Shown in pieces: positions 33,669 to 42,362 of a stretch of 64,000 bases of DNA (positions are counted from its first letter, which is position 1; each line of letters starts with the position of its first letter). A program made the position numbers and the translations under genes. The notes under the pieces are model-generated. The model was not told where the DNA came from and did not search any database. It saw nothing but the letters and a program-made list of their open reading frames with translations. The stretch is taken from positions 3,196,001-3,260,000 of the forward strand of contig NZ_CP016537.2 in the NCBI RefSeq assembly GCF_001687585.2, given 5' to 3'. Origin of the DNA: Planococcus halocryophilus. Lineage in GTDB: Bacteria; Bacillota; Bacilli; Bacillales_A; Planococcaceae.

Positions 33669-35414
33669 TTATTCTTTTAACTCCACAGCGAGCCATCCCC
33701 GCACACCATTAATAAACCAAATAGCATCATATTCTTTTAGTTCTTCTTTTAAAATGATTTTTTCTTCTATTTGCTGTTGATTTAATAGGTGCTGCCTAAA
33801 AGTGCCTGCTAACAAACCACAGTCAACGGGCGGCGTGAAAAATCGTCCGTCTTTTTCGACTACCACATTGCCGATTGTGAATTCTGTGATTTGTTGCTTT
33901 TCATTCCATAATAGGACTGAAAACTGCTCTTTTGAAAGTTCAGCACTAGCCTGTTCATATACTTCGCGATGGGTAGTTTTATGAAACAAGAACGGATTTT
34001 TGCTGTCTACAGGAGAAGTAGCTAAGACACATTTTACCGGTTCCTCTATCGGAGCTGTTTTTTGCGCCTCCACTTCCAGTTGCCCTTTACGATCTAATAA
34101 GAGACGCACTTTGTAAGTTCCTTGCGGATATTGTTGTGCCAGTTTGGTCAATTCGGCTTTAACTTCTTCAGTATTTCCCGGGAAATGAAAATAATCCGAA
34201 GAATCTTCAAGACGTGCCACATGGTAATTCAACAATGGATAGTTACCGTCTGCTAGTTTTAGCGATTCGAGTAATTTAAACACAGGACGTTTCGCGGTAA
34301 GCACTTCTGCTTTTGTCTGCAACTCACGGTATTCTCCTTCAGCCGTTGAATCCCACGTGATGCCGCCACCTACTCCGTAATGTGCTACGCCTTTTTCTTG
34401 GTCAATCACAACGGTCCTGATGGGTACGTTAAAGACTGCTTCTTTATCAGGCGTGATAAACCCGATAGCGCCGCAATAAACTTCTCGTGGTGTTTGTTCT
34501 AATGCGGCTATGTATTTCATCGTACTAATTTTGGGTGCCCCGGTAATCGAGCCACATGGAAACAAAGCATGAAACCAGTCCCAAACTGTAGTATAATCCT
34601 TTAAATCAGCGGTGACCGTTGAAGTTAATTGATGAACTGTCGGATAAGTCTCGACTGTAAAGAGAGGATCTGCTTTAACGCTTCCTTTTTTAGCTAAGCG
34701 GCTCATGTCGTTTCGTAACAAATCGACAATCATTAAGTTTTCTGCTCTTTCTTTTTCAGAGGATAACAAGGTTTTTATGTGTGCTTGGTCTTCTTGTGTC
34801 GTACGTCCTCTTGGCGCTGTGCCTTTCATCGGCTTAGCAATTAACTTGCCCGCTTGAACTTTAAAAAACAGCTCTGGCGATGCTGACAATAGACGAAATC
34901 GCCCTAAGTTCAAGTAAGCTCCGTAATCTGCTTGTTGGTTTCTTGCTAATTGGTGATAAAAGGCTAAGTCGTCACCCATAAATTTTGCAGACAAGCGTTC
35001 TGTGTAATTCACTTGATACGTATGACCTTCTTCAATGGCTGTTTTGATTTGTTGGATGCCGTTTTTGTATTGTTCTACCGAGCTCGCCATTTCCCAATCT
35101 GACACATGATAGGTTTGGTGTTTTCGAGACACTAAAGGCATTTTTTGTGGCTCTTTGAAAATCCCAAACCAAAGGAGCGGCATTTCACCTGCCGATTGAA
35201 CATGCATTTCCGGTCGGAAAGCCGGGGCTGCTTCGTACGAAACATAGCCTGCTGCGTAAAAACCATCATTTACTGCTTGTTCGACTTTTTCTAAAATATC
35301 AGCTACGTTTACTAGGTCATGTGTTTGAAAAATGTTAACCGGATCGCTAAAATACAGTGGTTCAATTTCTCCAGCACCATTCCTAAACTCATACATTAGG
35401 TGAGGGTTCGACAC
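33669..35414 (-). CDS. pabB: Aminodeoxychorismate synthase component I fused to aminodeoxychorismate lyase (PabB-PabC)
   Basis: 581 residues from GTG at 35414, which has GGGAGGTG 7 nt upstream; an in-frame ATG at 35462 lacks a site. The PabB chorismate-binding part spans about 1-340 (AKPMKGTAPRG, LMIVDLLRNDMSRL, HALFPCGSITGAPK, YCGAIGF). From about 350 a class IV aminotransferase-like PabC domain follows (LLNYHVARLEDS, TEFTIGNVVVE). It makes p-aminobenzoate for folate. The gene overlaps the end of pabA by 26 nt. Confidence 0.9.
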   Translation of the reverse strand: MSNPHLMYEFRNGAGEIEPLYFSDPVNIFQTHDLVNVADILEKVEQAVNDGFYAAGYVSYEAAPAFRPEMHVQSAGEMPLLWFGIFKEPQKMPLVSRKHQTYHVSDWEMASSVEQYKNGIQQIKTAIEEGHTYQVNYTERLSAKFMGDDLAFYHQLARNQQADYGAYLNLGRFRLLSASPELFFKVQAGKLIAKPMKGTAPRGRTTQEDQAHIKTLLSSEKERAENLMIVDLLRNDMSRLAKKGSVKADPLFTVETYPTVHQLTSTVTADLKDYTTVWDWFHALFPCGSITGAPKISTMKYIAALEQTPREVYCGAIGFITPDKEAVFNVPIRTVVIDQEKGVAHYGVGGGITWDSTAEGEYRELQTKAEVLTAKRPVFKLLESLKLADGNYPLLNYHVARLEDSSDYFHFPGNTEEVKAELTKLAQQYPQGTYKVRLLLDRKGQLEVEAQKTAPIEEPVKCVLATSPVDSKNPFLFHKTTHREVYEQASAELSKEQFSVLLWNEKQQITEFTIGNVVVEKDGRFFTPPVDCGLLAGTFRQHLLNQQQIEEKIILKEELKEYDAIWFINGVRGWLAVELKE

Positions 35415-36012
35415 GTTCAGCACCTCCCTTGTTTGTTTCTTTCCACTCTTTAGCTTGTTCATAACTATTTTTAAGCATTTGAAAGCCTTCGACTGTTAAT
35501 ATGGATTCCGGGTGAAATTGAATGCCTTCAACTGGCAAATTGCGATGACGAACGGCCATAATCGCATCGTCTTCAGAACGAGCCGTCACCAATAAGCATT
35601 CGGGTAGCGTGTTTTCAGCCACTAACGAATGATATCGTGTAACAAGCGTTGGATTGGCGATTTCTTTAAAAAGGCCTTTTCCATCATGGGTCAGCGTAGA
35701 AACTTTGCCGTGCATTGGCTGGTTGCCTTTTGTCACTGTGCCCCCAAAATGTTCCACAATGGTCTGATGTCCGAGACAAACGCCTAGTATCGGAATACAT
35801 CCACTTAAGTTTGTTAATACGCGCTTGCTTGCCCCACTTGCTGCAGGGCGACCCGGTCCCGGTGACAGGACGATTAGATCCGGATTTAACGCTTCTAATT
35901 GTTTTTCTATCAATTCATCGTTTTGAAATATACGGACGGCTGGATCTAGTTGCTCAAAATAATGAACCAGATTATAAGTAAATGAATCTTGGTTATCGAT
36001 AATGACAATCAT
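35389..36012 (-). CDS. pabA: Aminodeoxychorismate/anthranilate synthase component II (PabA)
   Basis: 207 residues. Glutamine amidotransferase class I: IDNQDSFTYNLVHYF, LSPGPGRP, nucleophile GVCLGHQ, and HPESILT for the His-Glu pair. ATG at 36012 has AGAGGTG upstream. It feeds ammonia to PabB. With no trp genes nearby, folate use is most likely, though such subunits may be shared with anthranilate synthase. Confidence 0.9.
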   Translation of the reverse strand: MIVIIDNQDSFTYNLVHYFEQLDPAVRIFQNDELIEKQLEALNPDLIVLSPGPGRPAASGASKRVLTNLSGCIPILGVCLGHQTIVEHFGGTVTKGNQPMHGKVSTLTHDGKGLFKEIANPTLVTRYHSLVAENTLPECLLVTARSEDDAIMAVRHRNLPVEGIQFHPESILTVEGFQMLKNSYEQAKEWKETNKGGAERVEPSPNV

Positions 36013-36101
36013 GGTGCACACCTCTTACCTTCGCTTTTATAAAATCAATCAGGTGTTTTTATTATACGCTGTAGACCGCCTCAGATGGAAATTTATCCAT
36101 T

Positions 36102-36136
36102 AAAAAAGCCGTTTGTGCATCGCCACAACCGGCTTT
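36102..36136 (-). terminator. Terminator of the ribT-type gene
   Basis: AAAAAAGCCG and CGGCTTT enclose a TTGTG/CACAA inner stem, 37 nt past the stop. Confidence 0.7.
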
Positions 36137-36172
36137 ACTGCTACTTGTTATTTATGATATTTCTTACACTCA

Positions 36173-36520
36173 TTAAACCCTACATTTCATCATAAACGCT
36201 TTTGTCGCTACAGAAGGTCTTGCTTTGCGGTTCTCCATCAACTTTTCAACACTTGTTACCATTTTGTGGCCAATTCCTTCTCCTCTAAACGATGGAATGA
36301 CGGTAACGTGCTGCACGGTAAAAAATTCATCGTCTTCTATATGAACGCCAATGATGCCCACATAATAATCGTTTGCTTTCCAAAAGAAAAGCTGCCAATC
36401 TGGGCGTTCATTGTATAATTCCATCGTTTTTCTCAATTGCTTCACGTTCCGCTCTTCGGGCATGAATGCCAGCAAGCCCATCGCCACTTTTTCATGCGAT
36501 CGTTTGTATCTAGTTAGCAT
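36173..36520 (-). CDS. ribT: RibT-like GNAT acetyltransferase
   Basis: 115 residues. It strongly resembles Bacillus RibT as I remember it: MLTRYKRSHEKVAMGLLAFMP at the start, LFFWKANDYYVGIIGV, and the acetyl-CoA loop SFRGEGIGHKMV. RibT is usually the last gene of the riboflavin operon, but no other rib gene is near, so it is detached here. RBS AAAGGGGGAGAG. The acetylated substrate is unknown. Confidence 0.8.
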   Translation of the reverse strand: MLTRYKRSHEKVAMGLLAFMPEERNVKQLRKTMELYNERPDWQLFFWKANDYYVGIIGVHIEDDEFFTVQHVTVIPSFRGEGIGHKMVTSVEKLMENRKARPSVATKAFMMKCRV

Positions 36521-36542
36521 TAAACTCTCCCCCTTTCAGTCA

Positions 36543-36950
36543 TTACTTTACTAATGTATTTTGCTCTATCACATTAAATGCAGCAGATAGTCTGGTAGCG
36601 AAATCTTCAGGTGTTTCTTCTGAAGATAAATAAATGCACACAATATCCGGGTTTATATCCACACGTTGTTGGTAGTTTATAGGCCACGAAATTGGATGCT
36701 TTTGAAGTGCGTTTGTAAAAAGAGCTAATTCTTCTGGGAGTAATAATATTTCTGCCTGATTGAGCGCAGTGCCATCTTCTTTAAGATTTTTAAACAAAAT
36801 ATCATGATCAAGCACACAATTGAAATTTTTGTTTTGAGAAGAAATAGTGATGGCTCTTGTTCTTTTGACTAAACATTCGCCACCTTGTACTTCCACTTCT
36901 GCATTCAGCAACACGCCAACTTGTTCGGCCAATCGCTCGAATCTTTCCAC
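36543..36950 (-). CDS. Conserved-looking hypothetical protein
   Basis: 135 residues, GTG start at 36950 with AGGAGGGTG 8 nt upstream, and 22 nt before the ribT-like gene, so probably co-transcribed. It is acidic, without membrane segments. Cys-Val-Leu and a VDINPDIVCIYLSSEETPEDFATRL region stand out. I do not recognise the family. Confidence 0.65.
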   Translation of the reverse strand: MERFERLAEQVGVLLNAEVEVQGGECLVKRTRAITISSQNKNFNCVLDHDILFKNLKEDGTALNQAEILLLPEELALFTNALQKHPISWPINYQQRVDINPDIVCIYLSSEETPEDFATRLSAAFNVIEQNTLVK

Positions 36951-37012
36951 CTAGTTCACCCTCCTGTTTTCCATATAATTTTATATGGTGTATTAAAAGA
37001 ACCTTGGACACA

Positions 37013-37052
37013 AAAACACCGAAAAGAATCCTTAGACTCTTTTCGGCGTTTC
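37013..37052. terminator. Orphan terminator-like hairpin
   Basis: AAACACCGAAAAGA pairs with TCTTTTCGGCGTTT. It lies upstream of the 36.5 kb gene and far past nrd, so its parent gene is unclear. The rest of 36951-37297 shows no gene. Confidence 0.5.
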
Positions 37053-37297
37053 TTACAGCCAAAATCATAAACGGATTGTATTTTTTTGCGCTTTTAATTC
37101 CTGATCGAAAAGATGATGTAAACGAAAACGCCGATTTCTCATTTAACTATCTTTTCAAAATTACTATAAATGTATAGCTTTTACAGACGATAAAGATTTC
37201 CACCGGTTTCTGCAGCTGGAAATAGTAAGAATCTGCTTTCTCGTTCTTTTCTATCTTATACCCCGTTTTTAAAAATCAAACACTTTTCTTCCAAAAT

Positions 37298-37321
37298 AAA
37301 AAACCGCCTTTCGGCGATTTT
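37298..37321 (-). terminator. Terminator of the nrd operon
   Basis: A CGCC-GAAA-GGCG hairpin followed by a T run on the minus strand, 7 nt past the flavodoxin stop. Confidence 0.75.
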
Positions 37322-37328
37322 TCATCTT

Positions 37329-37769
37329 CTATTGAATGAGTTCTGCTAATTTCTCACAACGCACAACATCTTTTGGTTGAGGCATCAATTCTACTTTTAA
37401 ACTCGCTATTAGCTTTGTTTTAACATATAACATGTCCTTAAAACGATCGACGGCTCCGCAAAATTCTGCAAAAAAACTATCTCCCGTTCCGAAAACTGCT
37501 GTTTTCAGCTCTTTGTTGTCGAGCTTTTCAATCGCTTGATACAACTCGTGCATTTCTGCTGGAATTTCTCCGCTCCCCCATGTATATGTGCCAATTAATA
37601 CATGATTAAAGCATGACAGATTACCGAGTGGAAACTCTTCTATTCGGTAAAGTTCAACTTGTATTCCCCGGTTTAGCATGGCCGTTTGCAACATTTCTGC
37701 CAATTGTTTCGTGTTGCCAGTAACTGAGGCATACACGATTGCTGTTCTTGACTTATAGCTCGTCAAAGC
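37329..37769 (-). CDS. Flavodoxin in the nrd operon (NrdI position)
   Basis: 146 residues from ATG at 37769. FMN phosphate loop YASVTGNTKQLAEML; the GTYTWGSGEIP loop and FGTGDSFFAEFCGAVDRF are those of short-chain flavodoxins such as YkuN/YkuP rather than typical NrdI, which lacks the TYTWG loop. Its start lies inside the end of nrdF (17-nt overlap), without a strong ribosome site, so translation is probably coupled. It likely supplies electrons or an oxidant for NrdF cofactor assembly or repair. Confidence 0.8.
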   Translation of the reverse strand, partial: ALTSYKSRTAIVYASVTGNTKQLAEMLQTAMLNRGIQVELYRIEEFPLGNLSCFNHVLIGTYTWGSGEIPAEMHELYQAIEKLDNKELKTAVFGTGDSFFAEFCGAVDRFKDMLYVKTKLIASLKVELMPQPKDVVRCEKLAELIQ

Positions 37770-38799
37770 CATTTGTTTGTGACACTTTCGTATACGCTCT
37801 TGATTTTTGTTCAAAGAAATCAGATTTGGTGTCGTTCATCATATCGTCGCCAAACACTTGTATCCATGGCATTGGGTTGCTGCGCTCTTCGTATAAATTG
37901 TCTAGACCAAGTTGACGCAATCGTTTATTGGCTAAGTACTCTACATACTCTGCAAACTCGACCAAATCCAATCCTTCTATATCAGCTAAGATGTAATGCG
38001 CCCATTCTTTTTCTAGCTGTACCGCTTTATCAATCGTTGTATAAATGTATTGAATGTTTTCGTCCGTATTCAATTCCGGATTTTCCGTCAACATAATGCG
38101 GATAAACTGCGCGATAAAATACGCATGCTGCATTTCGTCGCGTTGAATGTAGCTGATCATCGTGCTGGTTTTCAACATTTTTTGCTGACGTGCCAAATGG
38201 TAGAAAAACGCAAAGCCTGCATAAAAATAAATGCCTTCTAAGTTAATGGAATTGACGCTCAGCTTGAACAAGTTTTGCGGCGTTGGATTTTGGCGAAATT
38301 CTTCATATGCATCCAAAATTAACTCATTTCGTTTTTGAACAACCGGATCGCTTTTTGCTTGATCAAAACATGCGTTTTGTTCGCTCACGGAAACGAGTGA
38401 ACTTAAAATATACGAATACGACTCGGTATGAACGGCTTCTTGTTGAGAAATTACCGCAAATATTGCTTTAAAGCTCGAATCGGTTACGTAATCCATTGCT
38501 TGACTCATCGTCGGCGTTTGCAAGCTATCGAGTGAAGCGAGTTGTGTATTGATACGTAAAAAGACGTCTTTTTCCACACTGCTCAAGCTATCCCATTGCT
38601 TAATATCGTCTTGCATATTGATTTCTTGCGCTTTCCAGAAGTTAGCTAATAGCGCTTGATACAAATCGTACATTTGCGGATACGCAATATCGTTCCAATT
38701 CAATAAGCCCGAAGACTGGCCGTTTAACACGCCAGTCGATTTATTCGGATGTTCTGGATTTAATAATTTAATCTTTTTTAACGGTTCATGTATCGTCAT
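37753..38799 (-). CDS. nrdF: Ribonucleoside-diphosphate reductase small subunit (NrdF/NrdB)
   Basis: 348 residues from ATG at 38799 (AAAGGAG, 7-nt spacing). The dimetal ligands are recognisable: Asp in DDIKQWDS, EAVH, LEGIYFY, DEMQH. The radical Tyr follows the first His in EAVHTESYSY, so all canonical class I ligands are present and the metal-free type is excluded. It pairs with the large subunit 12 nt upstream. Confidence 0.9.
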   Translation of the reverse strand: MTIHEPLKKIKLLNPEHPNKSTGVLNGQSSGLLNWNDIAYPQMYDLYQALLANFWKAQEINMQDDIKQWDSLSSVEKDVFLRINTQLASLDSLQTPTMSQAMDYVTDSSFKAIFAVISQQEAVHTESYSYILSSLVSVSEQNACFDQAKSDPVVQKRNELILDAYEEFRQNPTPQNLFKLSVNSINLEGIYFYAGFAFFYHLARQQKMLKTSTMISYIQRDEMQHAYFIAQFIRIMLTENPELNTDENIQYIYTTIDKAVQLEKEWAHYILADIEGLDLVEFAEYVEYLANKRLRQLGLDNLYEERSNPMPWIQVFGDDMMNDTKSDFFEQKSRAYTKVSQTNGFDEL

Positions 38800-38811
38800 G
38801 ATCATTCTCCT

Positions 38812-41097
38812 TTAGCTTTGGCACGCTTCGCATTCTTCAATTTCCGCTTGCGACGTACTACGAACATAATAAGTCGTTTTCAAGTTTTGCTTCCACGCTT
38901 CTAAATGCAACTCTAATAACTCTTTTGCTTTAATCGTGTGCGGGACATAAAAGTTAAAACTGATGGATTGATCAATATGGCGTTGACGTGCTGCATTTTG
39001 ACGAATACTCCATTTTTGGTCTAGCACGTGCCGCGAACGACGGTAGAAATCATACGTATTGTGATTCAAGTCAGGTGCAGTCACTTTAAATTTGAAGTTC
39101 TTTTTCTCTTCAGCGTATTCAACGGCGTATAGCGGATCGATGCCATCTGTTGAACCACCGATTTTCGCAGTTGATGAGTTCGGCGCAACGGCCATCATCC
39201 AGCCGTTTCGAACACCGGTTGTGGCCACTTGTTGTTGCAAGTCGTTCCAACGCTCACTCGTGTAGTTGCGACGTTCAAAATACTCGCCTGTGTGCCATTC
39301 AGAACCTGAAAACTGACTGAACGCGCCTTTTTCTTCCGCTAATTGCATGGAAGCACGTATTATTTGATAAGCAATTTCTTCGTAAAGCTTATCGGCAAAC
39401 TCAACCGCTTTTTCGCTTTCCCAATGGATGCCTTCAAGCGCTAGTAGGTGATGCCATCCGAACGTTCCTAAACCAATTGCGCGATATTTTTTATTTGTTA
39501 CTTCAGCTTGCCCTACCGAAATCGTGTTTAGGTCAATAACATTATCTAGCATGCGCGTTTGAATTGGCACTAAACGCTCCAATACATCCGCTTTGACTGC
39601 TCTTGGCAAGTTGATCGATGACAAGTTACAAACCACAAAGTCACCCGGCTTGCGAATCATAACAAGATTACCGTCTTCATCGGTATATTCGTTAACTATT
39701 GTTGTAACTGACATATTTTGCATAATTTCCGTACACAAATTACTGCAGTAAATCGATGTTAGCCCTCGACCTCTCGTATGCTTGTTCGGGTTCTGACGAT
39801 TGACTTCGTCGCGATAAAACATATACGGCGTGCCGGTTTCTAATTGCGACACCATGATGCGTGCCATGATTTCCATTGCGCGATACGTTTTGCGTGGCAA
39901 TAATGGATGATCGACGGCTTCTTGGTATTTATCGCTAAAGTATTTAGTGTCTCTTTCATCGTAAAAGTCTTCTAGCCCTAACGCGTTGCCATTTGCGTCT
40001 TTCCAACCCATAACTTGCTTAACTTGATGCGGGCAGAACGTGTGCCACTCACCAATGCTGCGACCGTTTTCGTCTTTTTCTTGCAGACGCTTCATAAACA
40101 AATCTGGAATCGATACGCCTGTGAAAATATCATGCGCTTTGCGGCGCTCATCGCCATTGTTTGTTTTCAAGTCCAAAAATCCATTCATGATGTCTTTATG
40201 GAAAACGTCTAAGTAAATCGCGACAGCGCCTTGACGCTGACCTAGCTGATCGACACTAACCGCCGTATCGTTAAGCAAGCGAATCCATGGTACAACTCCA
40301 GAAGAATTGCCTTTGAATTTTTTTATGTCTGAGCCTAACGCACGTACTTTGCCGTAATAAATGCCAATGCCACCGCCATCTTTACTAAGGCGGGCGATGT
40401 CCCAGTTGTTTAAGTAAATACCGTCTAAAGAATCGTCTACCGTATCGATAAAGCACGATGACAATTGGCCAAAACTTTTACCAGCATTTGATAAAGTTGG
40501 TGTGGCCACGGTCATATATAAATGACTCATTGCCCAATACGCTTCTTTTACTAGCTCGAGACGACGTTCTTTTGGTTCGTTTTGCATCAATGTCATCGCT
40601 ATGACCAAAAAACGCTCTTGCGGCAGTTCAAACAAACGTCCTTCGTAATTTTTTGCTAAATAACGATCTGCTAACAAAAACAAGCCGATGTAATTAAACA
40701 ATAAATCCCGCTCTGGTTCGACTTCTAGTCCAAGTTCTGTGATTTCTTCTTGTGAATAAGAAAACAATAATTCTTTCGAATAAATTCCAACGTGCGTCAA
40801 CTCTTGAATGAGTTTGTAGAAATCGCCGTATTTTTCAGAAGCTGAATACCCCCGGTGTTCGGCAGCTTTCTTGTATAAATCACTTGCATACAATTCTGCC
40901 GCTACATAGGTCCAATCAGGTTGATCCATGGTGATGTGGTTTAACGCGTACAATAAAGATTGTTCACCTTTTGCTTGTTCAGCAAGTTCGCCTGCACGCT
41001 CAAGTAGCTCACTTGTATCTAAGCCATATACAGCCGTTGCCCGTTCAAGCGCTTTTTCTACCGATGACATTTCCGCCGTCTCAATTTTCATATTCAT
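38812..41097 (-). CDS. nrdE: Ribonucleoside-diphosphate reductase large subunit (NrdE/NrdA)
   Basis: 761 residues. Seen: ATPTLSNAG, QLSSCFIDTVDDSLDGIY (redox Cys), SKDGGGIGIYYGKVRALGS (specificity region), NLCTEI (thiyl Cys region), GTFGWHHLLAL, NSSTAKIGGSTDGIDPLY and a C-terminal CEAC shuttle pair. Longer than usual NrdE (about 700), with only a short, incomplete N-terminal extension, so an intact ATP cone is doubtful. It converts NDPs to dNDPs without B12. A cobalamin riboswitch controls the transcript. Ribosome site AAAGGAG lies in the end of the thioesterase gene. Confidence 0.9.
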   Translation of the reverse strand: MNMKIETAEMSSVEKALERATAVYGLDTSELLERAGELAEQAKGEQSLLYALNHITMDQPDWTYVAAELYASDLYKKAAEHRGYSASEKYGDFYKLIQELTHVGIYSKELLFSYSQEEITELGLEVEPERDLLFNYIGLFLLADRYLAKNYEGRLFELPQERFLVIAMTLMQNEPKERRLELVKEAYWAMSHLYMTVATPTLSNAGKSFGQLSSCFIDTVDDSLDGIYLNNWDIARLSKDGGGIGIYYGKVRALGSDIKKFKGNSSGVVPWIRLLNDTAVSVDQLGQRQGAVAIYLDVFHKDIMNGFLDLKTNNGDERRKAHDIFTGVSIPDLFMKRLQEKDENGRSIGEWHTFCPHQVKQVMGWKDANGNALGLEDFYDERDTKYFSDKYQEAVDHPLLPRKTYRAMEIMARIMVSQLETGTPYMFYRDEVNRQNPNKHTRGRGLTSIYCSNLCTEIMQNMSVTTIVNEYTDEDGNLVMIRKPGDFVVCNLSSINLPRAVKADVLERLVPIQTRMLDNVIDLNTISVGQAEVTNKKYRAIGLGTFGWHHLLALEGIHWESEKAVEFADKLYEEIAYQIIRASMQLAEEKGAFSQFSGSEWHTGEYFERRNYTSERWNDLQQQVATTGVRNGWMMAVAPNSSTAKIGGSTDGIDPLYAVEYAEEKKNFKFKVTAPDLNHNTYDFYRRSRHVLDQKWSIRQNAARQRHIDQSISFNFYVPHTIKAKELLELHLEAWKQNLKTTYYVRSTSQAEIEECEACQS

Positions 41098-41098
41098 A

Positions 41099-41584
41099 TC
41101 AGCACAACTCCTTTGAGTATTGGTTTAATTGCATGCGTCGCTGTTTACGTTCTTGCGCGCTTCGGAATAACTTTTTCTCCGCATCCGTTTCTGGGATTAC
41201 GCCTTTTACAGGGATTGGTTTACCATTACTGTCCACCGCAACCATTGTTAAAATTGCTGTTGTTGTTAAATTGGTCATGCCCGTTTCAATTTGTTGGCAT
41301 TCTGCTTTCACGTAAACTTCCATCGATGTTCTTCCGGTCGAAATGACGACTCCTTCTAAAATAAAGATGTCTCCTACTTTGGCAGAAGATAAAAAGTTCA
41401 CGGTATCGATTGAAGCGGTGACGACCGCTTCTCCGCTATGTCTCATGGCGGTAATCGCCGCGATTTCATCTATGTATGCGAGTACCGTGCCCCCAAATAT
41501 CGTTCCTAAATGATTGGTATCCGGTGGTAACACCAATTTTGTTTGAATTGTTCTGGCTACACCTGCTGCTAATGCTTCTGTCAT
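41099..41584 (-). CDS. Acyl-CoA thioesterase (hot-dog fold, YkhA/YciA type)
   Basis: 161 residues from ATG at 41584 (GGAGGAA, 10-nt spacing). The hot-dog core includes NHLGTIFGGTVLAYIDEIAAITAMRHSG, with an Asn near the start and Asp in the helix as in acyl-CoA hydrolases, then VTASIDTVNFLSSAKVGD. It is the first gene after the riboswitch terminator and ends one base before nrdE, so it shares B12 control with ribonucleotide reductase. Why a thioesterase should be B12-regulated is unclear. Confidence 0.83.
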   Translation of the reverse strand: MTEALAAGVARTIQTKLVLPPDTNHLGTIFGGTVLAYIDEIAAITAMRHSGEAVVTASIDTVNFLSSAKVGDIFILEGVVISTGRTSMEVYVKAECQQIETGMTNLTTTAILTMVAVDSNGKPIPVKGVIPETDAEKKLFRSAQERKQRRMQLNQYSKELC

Positions 41585-41608
41585 TACTTCCATTCCTCCA
41601 TCTCTACA

Positions 41609-41644
41609 AAACAAAAAACCCATCCTCTCAAGGAGGATGGGTTT
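41609..41644 (-). terminator. Riboswitch-controlled terminator
   Basis: AACCCATCCTCC-TTGA-GAGGATGGGTTTTTTG on the minus strand: an 11-bp GC-rich stem and T run, 25 nt before the thioesterase start and about 100 nt after the cobalamin aptamer. It can stop transcription before the whole nrd operon. Confidence 0.85.
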
Positions 41645-41697
41645 GAAAACGCAGAATAGTACATCAAGACAGCCTAAACTAGCTGCTTGCGCATAAT

Positions 41698-41709
41698 ATC
41701 TTCGTTATC
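41698..41709 (-). promoter_or_regulatory. Second copy of the riboswitch P1 strand (switching element)
   Basis: ATCTTCGTTATC here is identical to 41890-41901, the 5' strand of the aptamer closing stem. The 3' strand of that stem (41742-41750, TAACGAAGA) can pair with either copy. This gives two exclusive folds: closed aptamer, or a downstream hairpin with the second copy. Confidence 0.65.
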
Positions 41710-41742
41710 CCTCTCAACTCCCGGAGAAGATCATAAACTTGT

Positions 41743-41901
41743 AACGAAGACAGGTCTCCTGGCTCGTGCGTCATCCTCTGCTATCTCCTTCCCGTCCATT
41801 GGACAGTGGATTGTGACAGCTCGTCAGCACTTACAGTTGCGGGTACAGCTCCGGAATTTTACCGGATTCCCTATTAAGCCTTTTCAGGCATCTTCGTTAT
41901 C
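41743..41901 (-). ncRNA. Cobalamin (B12) riboswitch aptamer
   Basis: Read on the minus strand it has the class layout: closing stem GATAACGAAGA, AATAGGGAATCCGGT, the B12-box-like GCTGTACCCGCAACTGTAAG, then AGCCAGGAGACCTGTCTTCGTTA. Conserved blocks GGGAA, CCGCAACTGTA and CCAGGAGACCTG are all present. The aptamer is followed by a terminator and a ribonucleotide reductase operon, so adenosylcobalamin should lower expression of the B12-independent enzyme. Confidence 0.9.
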
Positions 41902-42059
41902 GATTACTACTACATATAGTTATTTTTTATTATAAAACACTAAATATTGTACTTATAAACTATAAACCACTTTCACCAGTTTAACAAGTTGTTTCAAAAT
42001 TTCAAAGTTTTCGCTGAAAAACCACATTATTTCTACCGAGTCTTTCAAGATCTTAAAAT

Positions 42060-42089
42060 AAAAAAAGGATGCCCTTTTTGGACAATCCT
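42060..42089 (-). terminator. Terminator of the DUF3934 gene
   Basis: On the minus strand GGATTGTCC-AAAAA-GGGCATCC followed by a T run, just past the stop. Confidence 0.65.
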
Positions 42090-42100
42090 CGCCATTTTAT

Positions 42101-42286
42101 CTATGCATCGATCCATACAGAAGCATTTTCTTTATCTGTTTTCGGTTCGTCCGCTTTTTTATTGTTTTTACTCGTATACGGTTTGAAACTCTTTGCTTTG
42201 TTGGCACTAGACTTCCAGCGAGTCCAGCCTTTTTTGCCTGTTCCTTGACCCGTACCGCTCTTTGCTTTCGCTTTTGCTTTGCTCAT
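42101..42286 (-). CDS. DUF3934-type small basic protein
   Basis: 61 residues from ATG at 42286 (GGAGTG upstream). Very rich in Lys and Ser, with the family block GTGKKGWTRWKSSANKAKSFKPY. These small Bacillales proteins have no known function; the basic, low-complexity character suggests nucleic-acid or spore association, which is speculation. Stands alone between the riboswitch and gpx. Confidence 0.72.
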   Translation of the reverse strand: MSKAKAKAKSGTGQGTGKKGWTRWKSSANKAKSFKPYTSKNNKKADEPKTDKENASVWIDA

Positions 42287-42362
42287 TTTAATCACTCCAT
42301 TACTGCTACGATGATGTACAGCTTATCACATCGCGACCGCCAGTGAAACAAAAACCTTCTCG

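Noticed and set aside
37329..37769. Naming the flavodoxin gene nrdI
   Set aside because: The TYTWG loop and overall pattern are those of flavodoxins, so only the position, not the sequence, is NrdI-like.
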